Source: Methylomusa anaerophila (GTDB lineage Bacteria; Bacillota; Negativicutes; Sporomusales; Sporomusaceae). From it: a DNA stretch of 64,000 nt. A model generated the notes under the pieces. The model did not search any database. It was not told the DNA's origin and worked only from the letters and a program-made list of their open reading frames with translations. The stretch covers positions 565,424 to 629,423 of the forward strand of contig NZ_AP018449.1 of NCBI RefSeq assembly GCF_003966895.1, in the 5' to 3' direction. Positions 31,774 to 40,436 of this stretch are shown here, in pieces; within the stretch, counting starts at the first letter, position 1, and every line of letters starts with the position of its first letter. The position numbers and the translations under genes are program-made.

Positions 31774-33894
31774 TTAATAAACACGGGCCATATAGGTTAA
31801 CAGATTTTCCCTTGCCAGCGGCTGACTAAAATAATAGCCTTGGACCCTATCGCTAAGCGCATCTGCTGCAAATTTTGCCTGTTCGACAGTTTCCACGCCT
31901 TCAACGACGACCTCCATCCCTAGAACGTGTGCCAATTTTATAATCGTTCTGATTATTTCCGACTGCTCGGCGTTTATCTCTCGTAAAAACTCTTTATCTA
32001 TCTTTAGCACGTCAAAAGGCAAAAGACGCAGACGAGTAAGCGAGGAATACCCTGTACCGAAATCGTCCAGCGCCAAACGTATCCCCATCCCACGCAGCTG
32101 GCGAAACTTGTCTTTACATGATTCCAGGGAGTTCATGAACAGAGACTCGGTTATCTCCAATTCCAAAAAACGCGGCTCCAATCCGGCTTCTTCCAGCGTT
32201 TCTCTGACACTGTCAACTAAATTGGGCTGTTCCGCCTGTCTGGCCGATAGGTTAACCGTAACATATATATCGTCATATCCCAGACTATGAAGGTAGGCAC
32301 AAAATCTACATGCTTCCAACAGTACCCACCGCCCGATTGGAATAATTAACCCGCTTTCCTCGGCAATGGGAATGAAGTCACCGGGAAAAACTCGTCCTTT
32401 ATTAGACCGGTTCCAGCGCAGCAAAGCCTCTATTGCCACCGGTTTGTTAAGAGCAACGTCCCATTGCGGCTGATAAAATAATTCCAGCTGATTTCTCTCC
32501 AGTGCTTTGGCCAGCGAATTCTCCAGTTTAATGCGCTGCAACATAGCTTCGTGCATGGATGAATCAAAGCGGGAATATCCATTCATCTTGGCTTCTTTAG
32601 CATAATACATCGCTGTATCAACTTTGCTTAGCAAACTATCCATATCACAGCCATCTTCGGGATATCGTGCAATCCCAAGACTGCCGGTAACATAAAAGCT
32701 CTCACCCTGGAAAACGTATGGGCAAGCCGTTTCCCGCAAAATCTCTTGAGCCAGTTTTTCCGCTTCTTCGCCGTTAAGACCGGGAATGATAATAATAAAT
32801 TCGTCTCCGCCCAGGCGGAATATTCTTCCCTTATCTCGCAGCACCGTCTCAATCCGGCTGCCTGTTTGCACCAACAGCTGATCACCGCGCGAATGACCAA
32901 ACAGATCATTAACCCGCTTAAAATCATTTAAGTCAAGGAACATAATGGCACCACGGGATTCCCCGGTTACGGCTCTTTCCAGTTCAGCTTGAAACCATTC
33001 TGCCAGCGATGCCCTATTGGGTAAATTAGTAAGCGGGTCGAAATATGCTAACCGCTGAATCTCAGTTACCCGCTCTTTTAATGCCATGCGGTCTTCTTTC
33101 AACATGTTAATAATGGTTTGAAAGTTCTCGATCAGTTTCGCCGTGTCGGTCGTTTTTCGCGATGATTGTGAAGTAATACGGGGTAAAGATGCAGGATACC
33201 GGCCAAATTCTTTAAACGCGTTAGACAATGTGAAAAAACAATGCAGTAAAGGGTGAAGAAAATAATATTGCAGCCCTAAAATTATCACTAAAATAAAAGA
33301 ACCCAAAAGCAGAAATCGTTTCATCAGTATATTTATGCTGCGATCAATGTCATCTACATACATTCCGGTGCCTATATAGCATTCTAACTCCGGTATGCCT
33401 GTAACATAAGACAATTTCTTCTGGGGCGGCGCACCTTCCATTCGCGGCTCATGGTAAAAAACAAAACCTCCGCCGGCCTTGGCCGTCTGCAGCAGTTCCT
33501 GAGTTATCGCAGTGCCATTAATGTCCCGGCGCTGCATCTGGTAAGTTCCAACCGCATCCGGCTTAAACGGCTCAACCAGAATATATCCTTCATAAGAAGC
33601 CAAAAAAACAAAATTAGGGCCCCAATCATCTGAATAAACGAAGTGATTGAGGATATCTGTCGCCGTTACTCGCGCTTGACCGATTGTCAGTTTACCTGCT
33701 TTTTTTTCTTCAAGGACAGGCTCAATAACGTTCCGGGCAAGTGAAACAATGTGCTGTAACTCATTTTTGCGAGTTAGGTAACTGTCTTCAGAAAAGGCTC
33801 GCAGATAAACGGATAATCCCACGCCAAAACCTAATAGCAATACAAGTATCGCTGCAGTGAAGCGGACAGATGTTTTGGAAAACCAGTCAGCCAT
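31774..33894 (-). CDS. Membrane Cache-GGDEF-EAL protein (c-di-GMP turnover)
   Basis: 706 residues. A signal-anchor helix (FTAAILVLLLGFGVGLSVYL) is followed by an extracellular Cache domain (about 30-180) and a second helix (LLLGSFILVIILGLQYYFL). The GGDEF domain (about 280-445) has RLGGDEF intact. The EAL domain (about 460-700) has EALLRW, NLSARQ, ELEITES, DDFGTGYSS, KIDKEF and VEGVET. All the motifs needed for both synthesis and breakdown of c-di-GMP are present. The frame extends to ATG 33906, but GAGG six bases before ATG 33894 marks the start. It sits 45 bases after a PhnD-like binding protein gene, which may present a ligand to the Cache domain. Confidence 0.94.
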   Translation of the reverse strand: MADWFSKTSVRFTAAILVLLLGFGVGLSVYLRAFSEDSYLTRKNELQHIVSLARNVIEPVLEEKKAGKLTIGQARVTATDILNHFVYSDDWGPNFVFLASYEGYILVEPFKPDAVGTYQMQRRDINGTAITQELLQTAKAGGGFVFYHEPRMEGAPPQKKLSYVTGIPELECYIGTGMYVDDIDRSINILMKRFLLLGSFILVIILGLQYYFLHPLLHCFFTLSNAFKEFGRYPASLPRITSQSSRKTTDTAKLIENFQTIINMLKEDRMALKERVTEIQRLAYFDPLTNLPNRASLAEWFQAELERAVTGESRGAIMFLDLNDFKRVNDLFGHSRGDQLLVQTGSRIETVLRDKGRIFRLGGDEFIIIIPGLNGEEAEKLAQEILRETACPYVFQGESFYVTGSLGIARYPEDGCDMDSLLSKVDTAMYYAKEAKMNGYSRFDSSMHEAMLQRIKLENSLAKALERNQLELFYQPQWDVALNKPVAIEALLRWNRSNKGRVFPGDFIPIAEESGLIIPIGRWVLLEACRFCAYLHSLGYDDIYVTVNLSARQAEQPNLVDSVRETLEEAGLEPRFLELEITESLFMNSLESCKDKFRQLRGMGIRLALDDFGTGYSSLTRLRLLPFDVLKIDKEFLREINAEQSEIIRTIIKLAHVLGMEVVVEGVETVEQAKFAADALSDRVQGYYFSQPLARENLLTYMARVY

Positions 33895-33939
33895 TTTTAT
33901 CCTCATCTCATAAATGCCGGTAAAATGATGGTAATTAGA

Positions 33940-34860
33940 TTAATTACTGCCTAATCCTAAATTCTCAGCTATATTTCGAATGATATCATACTGTTTATCG
34001 TCCGTGGGAACAAAACCTTTTACAAGATCATTTCCATACATTCCAAGCGCTTCTCTGTCTTCTGCGGCTATACTAAAAAAGGCTTGCCGTATCTTGGCCA
34101 AAAGTTCGGCCGCTATCCCGTCGCGGTATGCCCAGGTGGAAGTCGGGATTGCTTCCGAAGAACCAATCATTTGCAACTCTTTTTCGCCCACAATCCCTTT
34201 TTCGCTTAGACTAGCCAAAATCGCATCCGAAACTGCCGCGGCATCTATTTGCCGTTTTTTCACTGCGAGAATAGCGGCATCATGGCTTCCGGCAAATTCC
34301 ACTTTGGCAAAATCACGAAGAGGGTCAATGCCGTGTCTTTGCAGAATCGATTTCGGTATTAAATACCCGGAAGTTGAGGCCTGATCTACGAACGCAAATG
34401 TATGGCCTTTGATCTTTTCAATGGAATCAATGCCGCTTTCAGAATGAGTGATAAAGACACTATGATATACCGTGCCGTTTTTAATATTATCGTCAATGGC
34501 AAACGCCCTGGCACCTGCGGTTTCAGCAGCGATTACATAGGAAAAAGGGCCAAACCAGGCAATATCCAAATCACCTTGTCTCATTTTATCGATAATACCC
34601 TCATAATTATCAGCAACATACAACTCCACGATACATCCCGTTTTGCGCCCCAAGTAATTCATAAACTTTTCGAATTGGTCTCTGGTCTTCTCTTTACTTT
34701 CAGCGGGAACCGCCCCAACCCTTAAAACAGGTAACGCCACTTCAGAGTGAATTGGTTGGGATTTGGGAAACCCGTAATCCATAAATCCTGCCAGGATTAA
34801 GACGCTGGTTACGACCAAGGCTAAATACTTCAAGCTATTTATACGTAATAAACCCCTCAT
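33940..34860 (-). CDS. PhnD-like phosphate/phosphonate-type periplasmic binding protein
   Basis: 306 residues. An N-terminal hydrophobic segment (LKYLALVVTSVLILAGFM) acts as signal or anchor, without a clear lipobox. LRVGAVPAESKEKTRDQFEKFMNYL and YEGIIDKMRQGDLDIAWFGPFSYVIA are typical of the PhnD family, and FAFVDQASTSGYLIP is the ligand-loop region. No permease or ATPase gene is adjacent. The downstream partner is instead a GGDEF-EAL sensor, so a signalling role is more likely than transport. ATG 34860 is supported by AGGG just upstream; the frame also offers GTG 34875. The ligand is not certain. Confidence 0.87.
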   Translation of the reverse strand: MRGLLRINSLKYLALVVTSVLILAGFMDYGFPKSQPIHSEVALPVLRVGAVPAESKEKTRDQFEKFMNYLGRKTGCIVELYVADNYEGIIDKMRQGDLDIAWFGPFSYVIAAETAGARAFAIDDNIKNGTVYHSVFITHSESGIDSIEKIKGHTFAFVDQASTSGYLIPKSILQRHGIDPLRDFAKVEFAGSHDAAILAVKKRQIDAAAVSDAILASLSEKGIVGEKELQMIGSSEAIPTSTWAYRDGIAAELLAKIRQAFFSIAAEDREALGMYGNDLVKGFVPTDDKQYDIIRNIAENLGLGSN

Positions 34861-34995
34861 ATACTTCCCTCTCACCGCAAAAATCGAGATAAATCGCTAA
34901 AATTCGTTATTATTTATTATAATAATAGCAAATAATTAAAAACTGAATGTTAAATATTTGTTAATGTTTCCGTACTTTGACATTGCCACTAAGCC

Positions 34996-35012
34996 CAACA
35001 AGTCAATGCCTG
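34996..35012. repeat. 17-bp direct repeat, left copy
   Basis: CAACAAGTCAATGCCTG is repeated exactly at 36337-36353. The two copies bracket the HxlR-nitroreductase pair. The rest of 34861-35261 shows no gene, apart from a hairpin at 35184. Confidence 0.6.
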
Positions 35013-35183
35013 TCCCCAATTTTACCATCATAATCACTTTATTTCCAGCCAAAATTTACGAGTATAAGTTGAGAAAGAAAAAAACAACCATTTGAAATTC
35101 GAAGAGCAACGGATATTTTCCTGAAAATGGAAAAGTTTAATTTAGCTGCCTTGGAGAAGGCGCGTTTAGGGAAATTATAATAG

Positions 35184-35226
35184 AAGAGAAGCTCTCCGGC
35201 CTTATTAGGTAAGGAGAGCTTCTTCA
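35184..35226. terminator. Hairpin downstream of the HxlR gene
   Basis: GAAGCTCTCC pairs with GGAGAGCTTC around a 15-base loop, 36 bases after the HxlR stop. The minus-strand tail TCTTCTATTATAA is not a clean T run, so terminator activity is probable but not certain. Confidence 0.55.
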
Positions 35227-35261
35227 CTTAATGCATCGGGGTGAATAATTTTCACATAGTC

Positions 35262-35600
35262 TCATGATTTCAATTGATTTTTCAGGTAATCTTTACCCCA
35301 GTCGCATACAACCTGCAAGACTGGAATAAAACTTTGCCCGATTCCGGTTAATGAATATTCGACTTTGGGCGGGACTTCCTTATATACTTCCCGATGAACC
35401 AGTCCGTCCTGTTCCAGTTCCCGCAGCTGGTGGGTGAGTATTCCCTGGGAAATGTCCGGCAATAACTTTTGCAGCTCATTGAACCGTTTGGTTCCCTTAC
35501 TTAATTGCGATAAAATCGGAAGTTTCCATTTACCGGCAATAAGGTTTTGGACAGCCAACACCGGGCAATCCCCTTCCTGGTAATGCAACTTTGCCATCAT
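35262..35600 (-). CDS. HxlR-family transcriptional regulator
   Basis: 112 residues. [74 protein letters not shown] is the full HxlR winged-helix pattern, with a cysteine near the N-terminus that some members use for redox or electrophile sensing. Divergent from a nitroreductase gene, which is the usual arrangement for regulator and target. A near-palindrome at 35617-35640 in the shared promoter is the likely operator. Confidence 0.9.
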   Translation of the reverse strand: MMAKLHYQEGDCPVLAVQNLIAGKWKLPILSQLSKGTKRFNELQKLLPDISQGILTHQLRELEQDGLVHREVYKEVPPKVEYSLTGIGQSFIPVLQVVCDWGKDYLKNQLKS

Positions 35601-35616
35601 TCATTTATCCTTTCCA

Positions 35617-35640
35617 ATAGTACTATTATTAGTAGTATAT
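35617..35640. promoter_or_regulatory. Probable HxlR operator
   Basis: ATAGTACTA-TTAT-TAGTAGTAT is a near-perfect inverted repeat (one mismatch), 17 bases from the HxlR start and between the divergent genes. Its form resembles the TAC(T)-type operators of HxlR/YodB regulators. Confidence 0.55.
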
Positions 35641-35729
35641 AATAAAAATGTGCGTACTTGCAATAACGTTTATATAACGATAATCTTTTATTAAAGCTAA
35701 ATAATAAAATCAACGGGAGTGATATACAC

Positions 35730-36317
35730 ATGGAATTCTTTGATGTAATCAACAAGCGGCGATCCATTCGTAAATTTAAACCGGATCCTATCCATAAAGA
35801 AAATATACTGAAAATATTAAATGCAGCTAACTGGGCCCCGTCAGCCCTAAATTTGCAACCATGGGAGTTCTTGGTAGTATCCGGGGAAAAGAAAAATAAG
35901 CTGGGGAGTAACTACGGAAAGATTGTTGACAATTACACGAAGGATTGGGCCGAAGCTCCCGACAAAGCATTTATGCCCCGCAGTGAATTTATTCAATTCG
36001 CCAATATTTACGGCGGCGCCCCGGTAATAATTATAGTATTAGCCGAGACTCACGACGATCCGAATTATCAAAAAGCTTTTCTCGAGAGTGCCAGCGCGGC
36101 CATGGAAAATATGCTATTGGCGGCCACCGCTTTAGGATTAGGTGGTTGTTGGATGACCGGGCCCCTGGCGGACGAAAAATATCTGCGCAAGGTGTTATCA
36201 ATTCCTGACGACAGGGAAGTTGTCGCCATCAGCCCAATAGGTTATCCTGCAGTCATTCCTGAACCCCGGCCGCGCCTGGATCCGGATTTGACACGAAAGG
36301 TCAAATGGTTAGAATAA
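35730..36317 (+). CDS. Nitroreductase-family flavoprotein
   Basis: 195 residues. RRSIRKFKPDPI is the FMN-phosphate motif. NAANWAPSALNLQPWEFLVV and the C-terminal ALGLGGCWMTGP segment complete the family pattern. Members use FMN and NAD(P)H to reduce nitro compounds, quinones or similar electrophiles. GGGAGTG precedes the ATG. Regulation by the divergent HxlR protein is inferred from gene order. DoxX follows on the same strand but has its own promoter. Confidence 0.9.
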   Translation: MEFFDVINKRRSIRKFKPDPIHKENILKILNAANWAPSALNLQPWEFLVVSGEKKNKLGSNYGKIVDNYTKDWAEAPDKAFMPRSEFIQFANIYGGAPVIIIVLAETHDDPNYQKAFLESASAAMENMLLAATALGLGGCWMTGPLADEKYLRKVLSIPDDREVVAISPIGYPAVIPEPRPRLDPDLTRKVKWLE

Positions 36318-36336
36318 ATACCTTCTTCTGCTAAGT

Positions 36337-36353
36337 CAACAAGTCAATGCCTG
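36337..36353. repeat. 17-bp direct repeat, right copy
   Basis: An exact match to 34996-35012, on the same strand, 20 bases after the nitroreductase stop. Confidence 0.6.
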
Positions 36354-36390
36354 ACTCCCTAGGAAGGTTCAATTCCGATTGTATTATTTA

Positions 36391-36453
36391 TATATATTAA
36401 TTATTTATAAATAATTAATATATATTGACAAACAATATCTATTATAGTATATT
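36391..36453 (+). promoter_or_regulatory. DoxX promoter preceded by a 34-bp perfect AT palindrome
   Basis: 36391-36424 is a perfect inverted repeat made only of A and T, with half-site TAAATAATTAATATATA. It abuts TTGACA (36425-36430), which is followed by a 17-base spacer and TATATT (36448-36453). The position suits an activator site or an UP-element-like sequence; it could also extrude as a cruciform. Confidence 0.65.
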
Positions 36454-36500
36454 TATCCCAAGAAAACATTTACCATAGCTTTTTTAGGGGGTTGGCAACT

Positions 36501-36974
36501 ATGAAAAATTGGTATGTTGATTTCAATCAGGCGATAAAGTCTTATCAAGATATCGGGTTATTGATTTTCCGGCTAGGACTTGGCGGTATGTTTATGTGGC
36601 ATGGATTTCCCAAAATCTTTGGCGGGATGGAAAAATGGACTGCCCTAGGAGAAACCATGGGGATGTTTGGAATTCATTTTGTACCGGCATTTTGGGGATT
36701 TATGAGTGGTTTTGCTGAGTTCTTTGGCGGCTTGCTGATTGCGTTAGGCTTGTTCTACCGCTTGGCTTGCCTGTTGCTGGTCTTTAATTTAAGTATTGCC
36801 TTTGCTAGTCAGATGATTGGCGGAAAAGGGTTAATGAAAGCATCCCAATCATTGGAGGATGGCTTTAGCTTTCTGGCAGCGTTTTTTGTCGGCCCGGGAA
36901 AATACAGTGTGGATGAATATCTGCAGCAGAATAAGGCTGCAAATAAAATTATGATCGCGCAGACAGATGGTTAA
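36501..36974 (+). CDS. DoxX-family membrane protein
   Basis: 157 residues with four membrane helices. GLLIFRLGLGGMFMWHGFPKIFGGMEKW and FMSGFAEFFGGLLIALGLFYRLACLLLV are the DoxX family core. These proteins are linked to quinone or thiol redox and oxidative stress, but the biochemical role varies. ATG 36501 follows AGGGGG by nine bases; the in-frame TTG at 36492 is too close to that site. It has its own promoter and terminator. Confidence 0.9.
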   Translation: MKNWYVDFNQAIKSYQDIGLLIFRLGLGGMFMWHGFPKIFGGMEKWTALGETMGMFGIHFVPAFWGFMSGFAEFFGGLLIALGLFYRLACLLLVFNLSIAFASQMIGGKGLMKASQSLEDGFSFLAAFFVGPGKYSVDEYLQQNKAANKIMIAQTDG

Positions 36975-37008
36975 AAGGCTAAAAATTGCTTAGGCATTCG
37001 CGGGCTTC

Positions 37009-37041
37009 GCCGGCAGCTTTGGCTGCCGGCCTTTTTGTTTT
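37009..37041 (+). terminator. Terminator of doxX
   Basis: GCCGGCAGC pairs with GCTGCCGGC around TTTG, followed by CTTTTTGTTTT. Confidence 0.92.
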
Positions 37042-37047
37042 ATACCA

Positions 37048-38103
37048 TTATCTTATCGTTAAAAAGCAAGCGGCAATTATTAAATAAACAGCCAGGAGCT
37101 GAAGGCCTTCCAGCCAATTGGATTCACCATCGCCTGCTACTCGGTTAACAATGACAATAGAAACTATCAAAGAAACAATTTCAAAAATATTAAACACCAG
37201 GCTCATTGTTCGATTGATGAGTGCCCCTACGATAACCAAACACGGCATAACAAACAATGCTATCTGCAGACTGGAACCAATGGCTATTTCCGTGGCAATA
37301 TCCATTTTATTTTTCATAGCCATCCAGACAGCGGTACTGTGTTCGGCCGCATTACCGATTAGGGGAATAAGAATAATTCCCACAAAAAACGGGCTAATGC
37401 CTAAAGCCTTGGTCATCGGTTCGATGGCTCCGACTAAAATTTCGCTTTCCCAGGCAATAAGAGCGGTAGAACCTAAGAGAACAGCTATCGCTTTCATCCG
37501 TGACCATTTCGGCAAAATTTCTCCATGTCCCTTAGTACCGTACACATCCCTGTTAGTTCTAAAGGAAAGGTACATGCCTAGGATATAGATAATCAGCATC
37601 ACTGCAGCAATAGAAAGATTGAGCGGTTCATATTCCCAACTGTCCAACAACTCGGGTCTGACAGTGTAGAGAAAGACTGCAGGTATGCATAGTCCGATGA
37701 TAGCAAAGGTCAAAAGCGTGGATGACAATTCTACTGCTTTTTTATTGAAGTGCTGGACGTTGTTGCATAAACCGCCGGCAAGCATACTTGCACCGAGAAC
37801 GAGCAGGGAATTCCCCAGAATTGATCCGGCTATGGATGCTTTAACAACGTCAAACATGCCTTGTTGCAGAGCAAAAAAAGCTATAATCAATTCGGTTGCA
37901 TTCCCAAAGGCTGCATTCAAAAAACCGCCGACTTGGGGATTGGTATAAAGTGCAAGTTCTTCTGTGGCAAAACCCATGTAAACCGCTAAAGGTAATATTG
38001 CCAGGCAAGCCAGCATAAAGACGGGGACAGGATCCCAATGCATAATCTCAGAAACAAAGCTGATAGGTATAAGGATTAAGGTAAAAGGAAGGAATCGAGC
38101 CAT
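37048..38103 (-). CDS. CaxA-type calcium/proton antiporter
   Basis: 351 residues with about eleven membrane helices in two homologous halves. The two alpha repeats are GGFLNAAFGNATELIIAFFALQ and ILIPLIGNAAEHSTAVWMAMK, the GN(A/x)xE motifs that form the cation site. It exports calcium in exchange for protons. ATG 38103 has GAGG six bases upstream; ATG 38109 is too close. It converges on doxX. A few tens of bases separate it from the SLOG gene upstream. Confidence 0.92.
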   Translation of the reverse strand: MARFLPFTLILIPISFVSEIMHWDPVPVFMLACLAILPLAVYMGFATEELALYTNPQVGGFLNAAFGNATELIIAFFALQQGMFDVVKASIAGSILGNSLLVLGASMLAGGLCNNVQHFNKKAVELSSTLLTFAIIGLCIPAVFLYTVRPELLDSWEYEPLNLSIAAVMLIIYILGMYLSFRTNRDVYGTKGHGEILPKWSRMKAIAVLLGSTALIAWESEILVGAIEPMTKALGISPFFVGIILIPLIGNAAEHSTAVWMAMKNKMDIATEIAIGSSLQIALFVMPCLVIVGALINRTMSLVFNIFEIVSLIVSIVIVNRVAGDGESNWLEGLQLLAVYLIIAACFLTIR

Positions 38104-38154
38104 AATCATCCTCTTTCATTAATATTTTTAATAAGTCGCTCCGCTGCCCTGATT

Positions 38155-38724
38155 TTATCCGTCAATTGATAAAAGTCTTTGAATTTCCGATCTTCCCCTT
38201 AAACTGATTTTTCTACTGCCTACTCCTGCAAAAACACCGGTATTGGGAATACTCCCGGCAAAAGAAGTGAATCCACTGCCATTTTCAGATGTGTACCATT
38301 TATATGTTTGGCAGTCGTCATAAACATAAACCGTTCTTTTTAAATCTACTGCCATCTGAACAGTCCAACCCGTACCCCCGGAAACTATATTCTCCTTCGC
38401 AAAGGGAGCTATAGCAATAATAAAATCACTATCTTTAACCTGAAAATGGTCACGTACAAGTAACATGTGCTCATATTCAGTTGCCGGAGGATAAGGCCGC
38501 ATTAGGGCGATAGATGCTTTTCTCAATGGAGCTGAAGCAACATCCATATCCATTTTTGTATGAATCATCGGAATTCCTGCACCATGAATTTCATATCCCT
38601 TAAAAATATGGTGGATTACCTTATATCCGTAGAAGATTCCAATATCACCAAATGCCTGATCTGCTCCTGTTGCACCGCCGGAATGAATGATTCCTTTAAA
38701 TTTTGCTAAATCATTATCATTCAA
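38155..38724 (-). CDS. SLOG-superfamily nucleotide-binding protein
   Basis: 189 residues. IHSGGATGADQAFGDIG is the glycine-rich GGATGAD loop of SLOG/TIGR00725-like Rossmann folds, which bind nucleotides or nucleotide-derived signals. IIAIAPFAKENIVSGGTGWTVQMAVDLKRTVYVYDD supplies the second conserved strand-loop with G-G-T. Relatives include DprA, LOG and YspA proteins. The substrate is unknown. AGGAG precedes the ATG. The next gene upstream is a GyrI-like protein on the same strand. Confidence 0.75.
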   Translation of the reverse strand: MNDNDLAKFKGIIHSGGATGADQAFGDIGIFYGYKVIHHIFKGYEIHGAGIPMIHTKMDMDVASAPLRKASIALMRPYPPATEYEHMLLVRDHFQVKDSDFIIAIAPFAKENIVSGGTGWTVQMAVDLKRTVYVYDDCQTYKWYTSENGSGFTSFAGSIPNTGVFAGVGSRKISLRGRSEIQRLLSIDG

Positions 38725-38801
38725 GTTCCTTTCTCCTCACCTAAATGAATTTATTAAGTTACCTCTCCTGCTTTGTATTTATTTCTATAACATAATTTCC
38801 T

Positions 38802-39428
38802 TTATAAAATCGGTTTCACCATATATCGCAAAACAGTTTTTAATTTATCAGGCTGAACTTTTCTCGCGTCGGAAAGGTATATCTCCCGATGGGCAAATAC
38901 TCTCTTTTCCAAGTTATGGTTTGCTATAAACTCATTCATCAGTTTAAAACTCTGGGATTCAGTATCATAGGGGCCTAGATGGAGCATTTGTACGGATAAT
39001 CCATCTTCCAGCATTTCAAATGATACTGCAGCGAGTAGTGGATGAGGTTTCTTCTTTTTTACGATTTCAATTGCTTTTTCGGCAACCTCTTGCGTTACAA
39101 ACTCAGGCTGACGAATCATAATCGTATATAACAGCTCGTCTTTGTTTAAGGTTTCTTGCCTTTTTCCCGCCTCTGTGAAATCCCATATTCCTTCTAACGG
39201 ATACACCGTATATTCGAAATATCCCGCTGGGCAATACCCCTGTTTGGGCATCATTCGAATTGCATAAGCAAGAGAATAAAGAACTCCTACCTCTTCTGCA
39301 AAGGCTTCCCTACTGGGATTGCCTTTCCCTTTTAATATAAAGAACTTTTGTTTGGGGACAGTAATTAATTCCGGTATTGATTTAGGGAAATATAGGTTTT
39401 TTTCTTCTTTTTTCCATTCATATTTCAT
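38802..39428 (-). CDS. GyrI-like small-molecule-binding protein
   Basis: 208 residues. The sequence VPKQKFFILKGKGNPSREAF and the later GLSVQMLHLGPYDTESQSFKLMNEFIANHNL are characteristic of stand-alone GyrI-like proteins of the SHS2 fold, which bind or hydrolyse small aromatic or cyclic compounds. HREIYLSDARKVQPDKLKTVLRYMV is the conserved C-terminus. There is no DNA-binding domain. The stretch 39429-39772 upstream holds only the terminator at 39706. Confidence 0.85.
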   Translation of the reverse strand: MKYEWKKEEKNLYFPKSIPELITVPKQKFFILKGKGNPSREAFAEEVGVLYSLAYAIRMMPKQGYCPAGYFEYTVYPLEGIWDFTEAGKRQETLNKDELLYTIMIRQPEFVTQEVAEKAIEIVKKKKPHPLLAAVSFEMLEDGLSVQMLHLGPYDTESQSFKLMNEFIANHNLEKRVFAHREIYLSDARKVQPDKLKTVLRYMVKPIL

Positions 39429-39705
39429 TTTTTGTGCTCCTTATTTTTGTTTTGAGCATCCAAAAACATACGTTTTACTCTACTATATTTTACTATTTTA
39501 CACGAAATAAAAATAGTTTTTACTATGAATTCACCGAGTGGCTCTATTATAACGATATTTTAACGAAAACCGCCTCCATAATCTGACGATTCCGCCCAGC
39601 CTTGTTATCAACTGGTGCAAACAGTTAAAGAAACCGGCAATGCCGCATATTACTCTTTTATAATTTTGGGGCAGAAATATCCCCGGCGTTAACAGCAAAG
39701 TATTT

Positions 39706-39747
39706 AAAAAAATGGCTTATCCCTATTTTGCGGATAAGCCATTTTTT
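39706..39747. terminator. Bidirectional terminator of the coiled-coil repeat gene
   Basis: AAATGGCTTATCC pairs with GGATAAGCCATTT, with A/T tracts on both sides, 26 bases after the stop at 39773. Confidence 0.9.
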
Positions 39748-39772
39748 AGTAATTATGCTCATAAATAACCGG

Positions 39773-40345
39773 TTAATTGTTGCTTACTTTTTTAAGCAGT
39801 TGAATTTCCCCATCTTGGGCCAGAATACGATGAGACAGGATGTCAATCTTGGTTTCAATACGTTCAAGAATGTTTTTGCTTACAGTATTGTGGAGCAACC
39901 CGTCGAATTTCGCATCTAATTCTTCCGTACGATGCATCAGTGCTTTAATAATATCGGTGTTCTCCCGCATTTGCCCTTTTACTTCAGCCATATCGCTTTT
40001 AAGTTCAGATATATCTCCCTTTACTCCGGCCATATCGCCCTTAAGTGCGGATATATCTCCCTTTACTCCGGCCATATCGCCTTTAAGTGCGGATATATCT
40101 CCCTTTACTCCGGCCATATCGCCTTTAAGTGCGGATATATCTCCCTTTACTCCGGCCATATCGCCTTTAAGTTCAGATATATCTCCCTTTACTCCGGCCA
40201 TATCGCCTTTAAGTTCAGATATGTCTCTCTTTACTCCGGCCATATCGCCTTTAAGTTCAGATATGTCTCCCTTTACTCCGGCCACATCGCCTTTAAGTTC
40301 AGCCATTTGCTTAATCATGAGATTTTGAAACTCTTCATTTGTCAC
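39773..40345 (-). CDS. Coiled-coil protein with 14-residue tandem repeats
   Basis: 190 residues, soluble. Residues 17-128 are eight repeats of a double heptad, LKGDMAGVKGDIS(E/A), with hydrophobic residues at the a and d positions. This predicts one long coiled coil. The last 60 residues (AKFDGLLHNTVSKNILERIETKIDILSHRILAQDGEIQLLKK) are a non-repetitive coil. GTG 40345 follows AAAGGA by nine bases. The start MTNEEFQNLMIKQM resembles small phage- or prophage-linked repeat proteins and predicted cytoskeletal coils. I do not know the function. Confidence 0.8.
   Translation of the reverse strand: MTNEEFQNLMIKQMAELKGDVAGVKGDISELKGDMAGVKRDISELKGDMAGVKGDISELKGDMAGVKGDISALKGDMAGVKGDISALKGDMAGVKGDISALKGDMAGVKGDISELKSDMAEVKGQMRENTDIIKALMHRTEELDAKFDGLLHNTVSKNILERIETKIDILSHRILAQDGEIQLLKKVSNN
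39977..40297 (-). repeat. 42-bp coding tandem repeat, about eight units
   Basis: Seven near-identical 42-base units and a degenerate eighth encode the double heptad. Changes between units are mainly E/A and G/R. The array is in frame and prone to length change. Confidence 0.9.
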
Positions 40346-40436
40346 TGCTGTTCATCCTTTCCTGCCGTAACTAATTATACCATCCATCAGCATATTAAGC
40401 CAAGATAGGATAAGAGGATAAAACTTGAGACAGCTT

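Noticed and set aside
39977..40297. CRISPR-like array
   Set aside because: Units are 42 bp without spacers and encode an in-frame coiled coil; no cas genes nearby. The 33-bp array at 2203 is rejected as CRISPR for the same reason.
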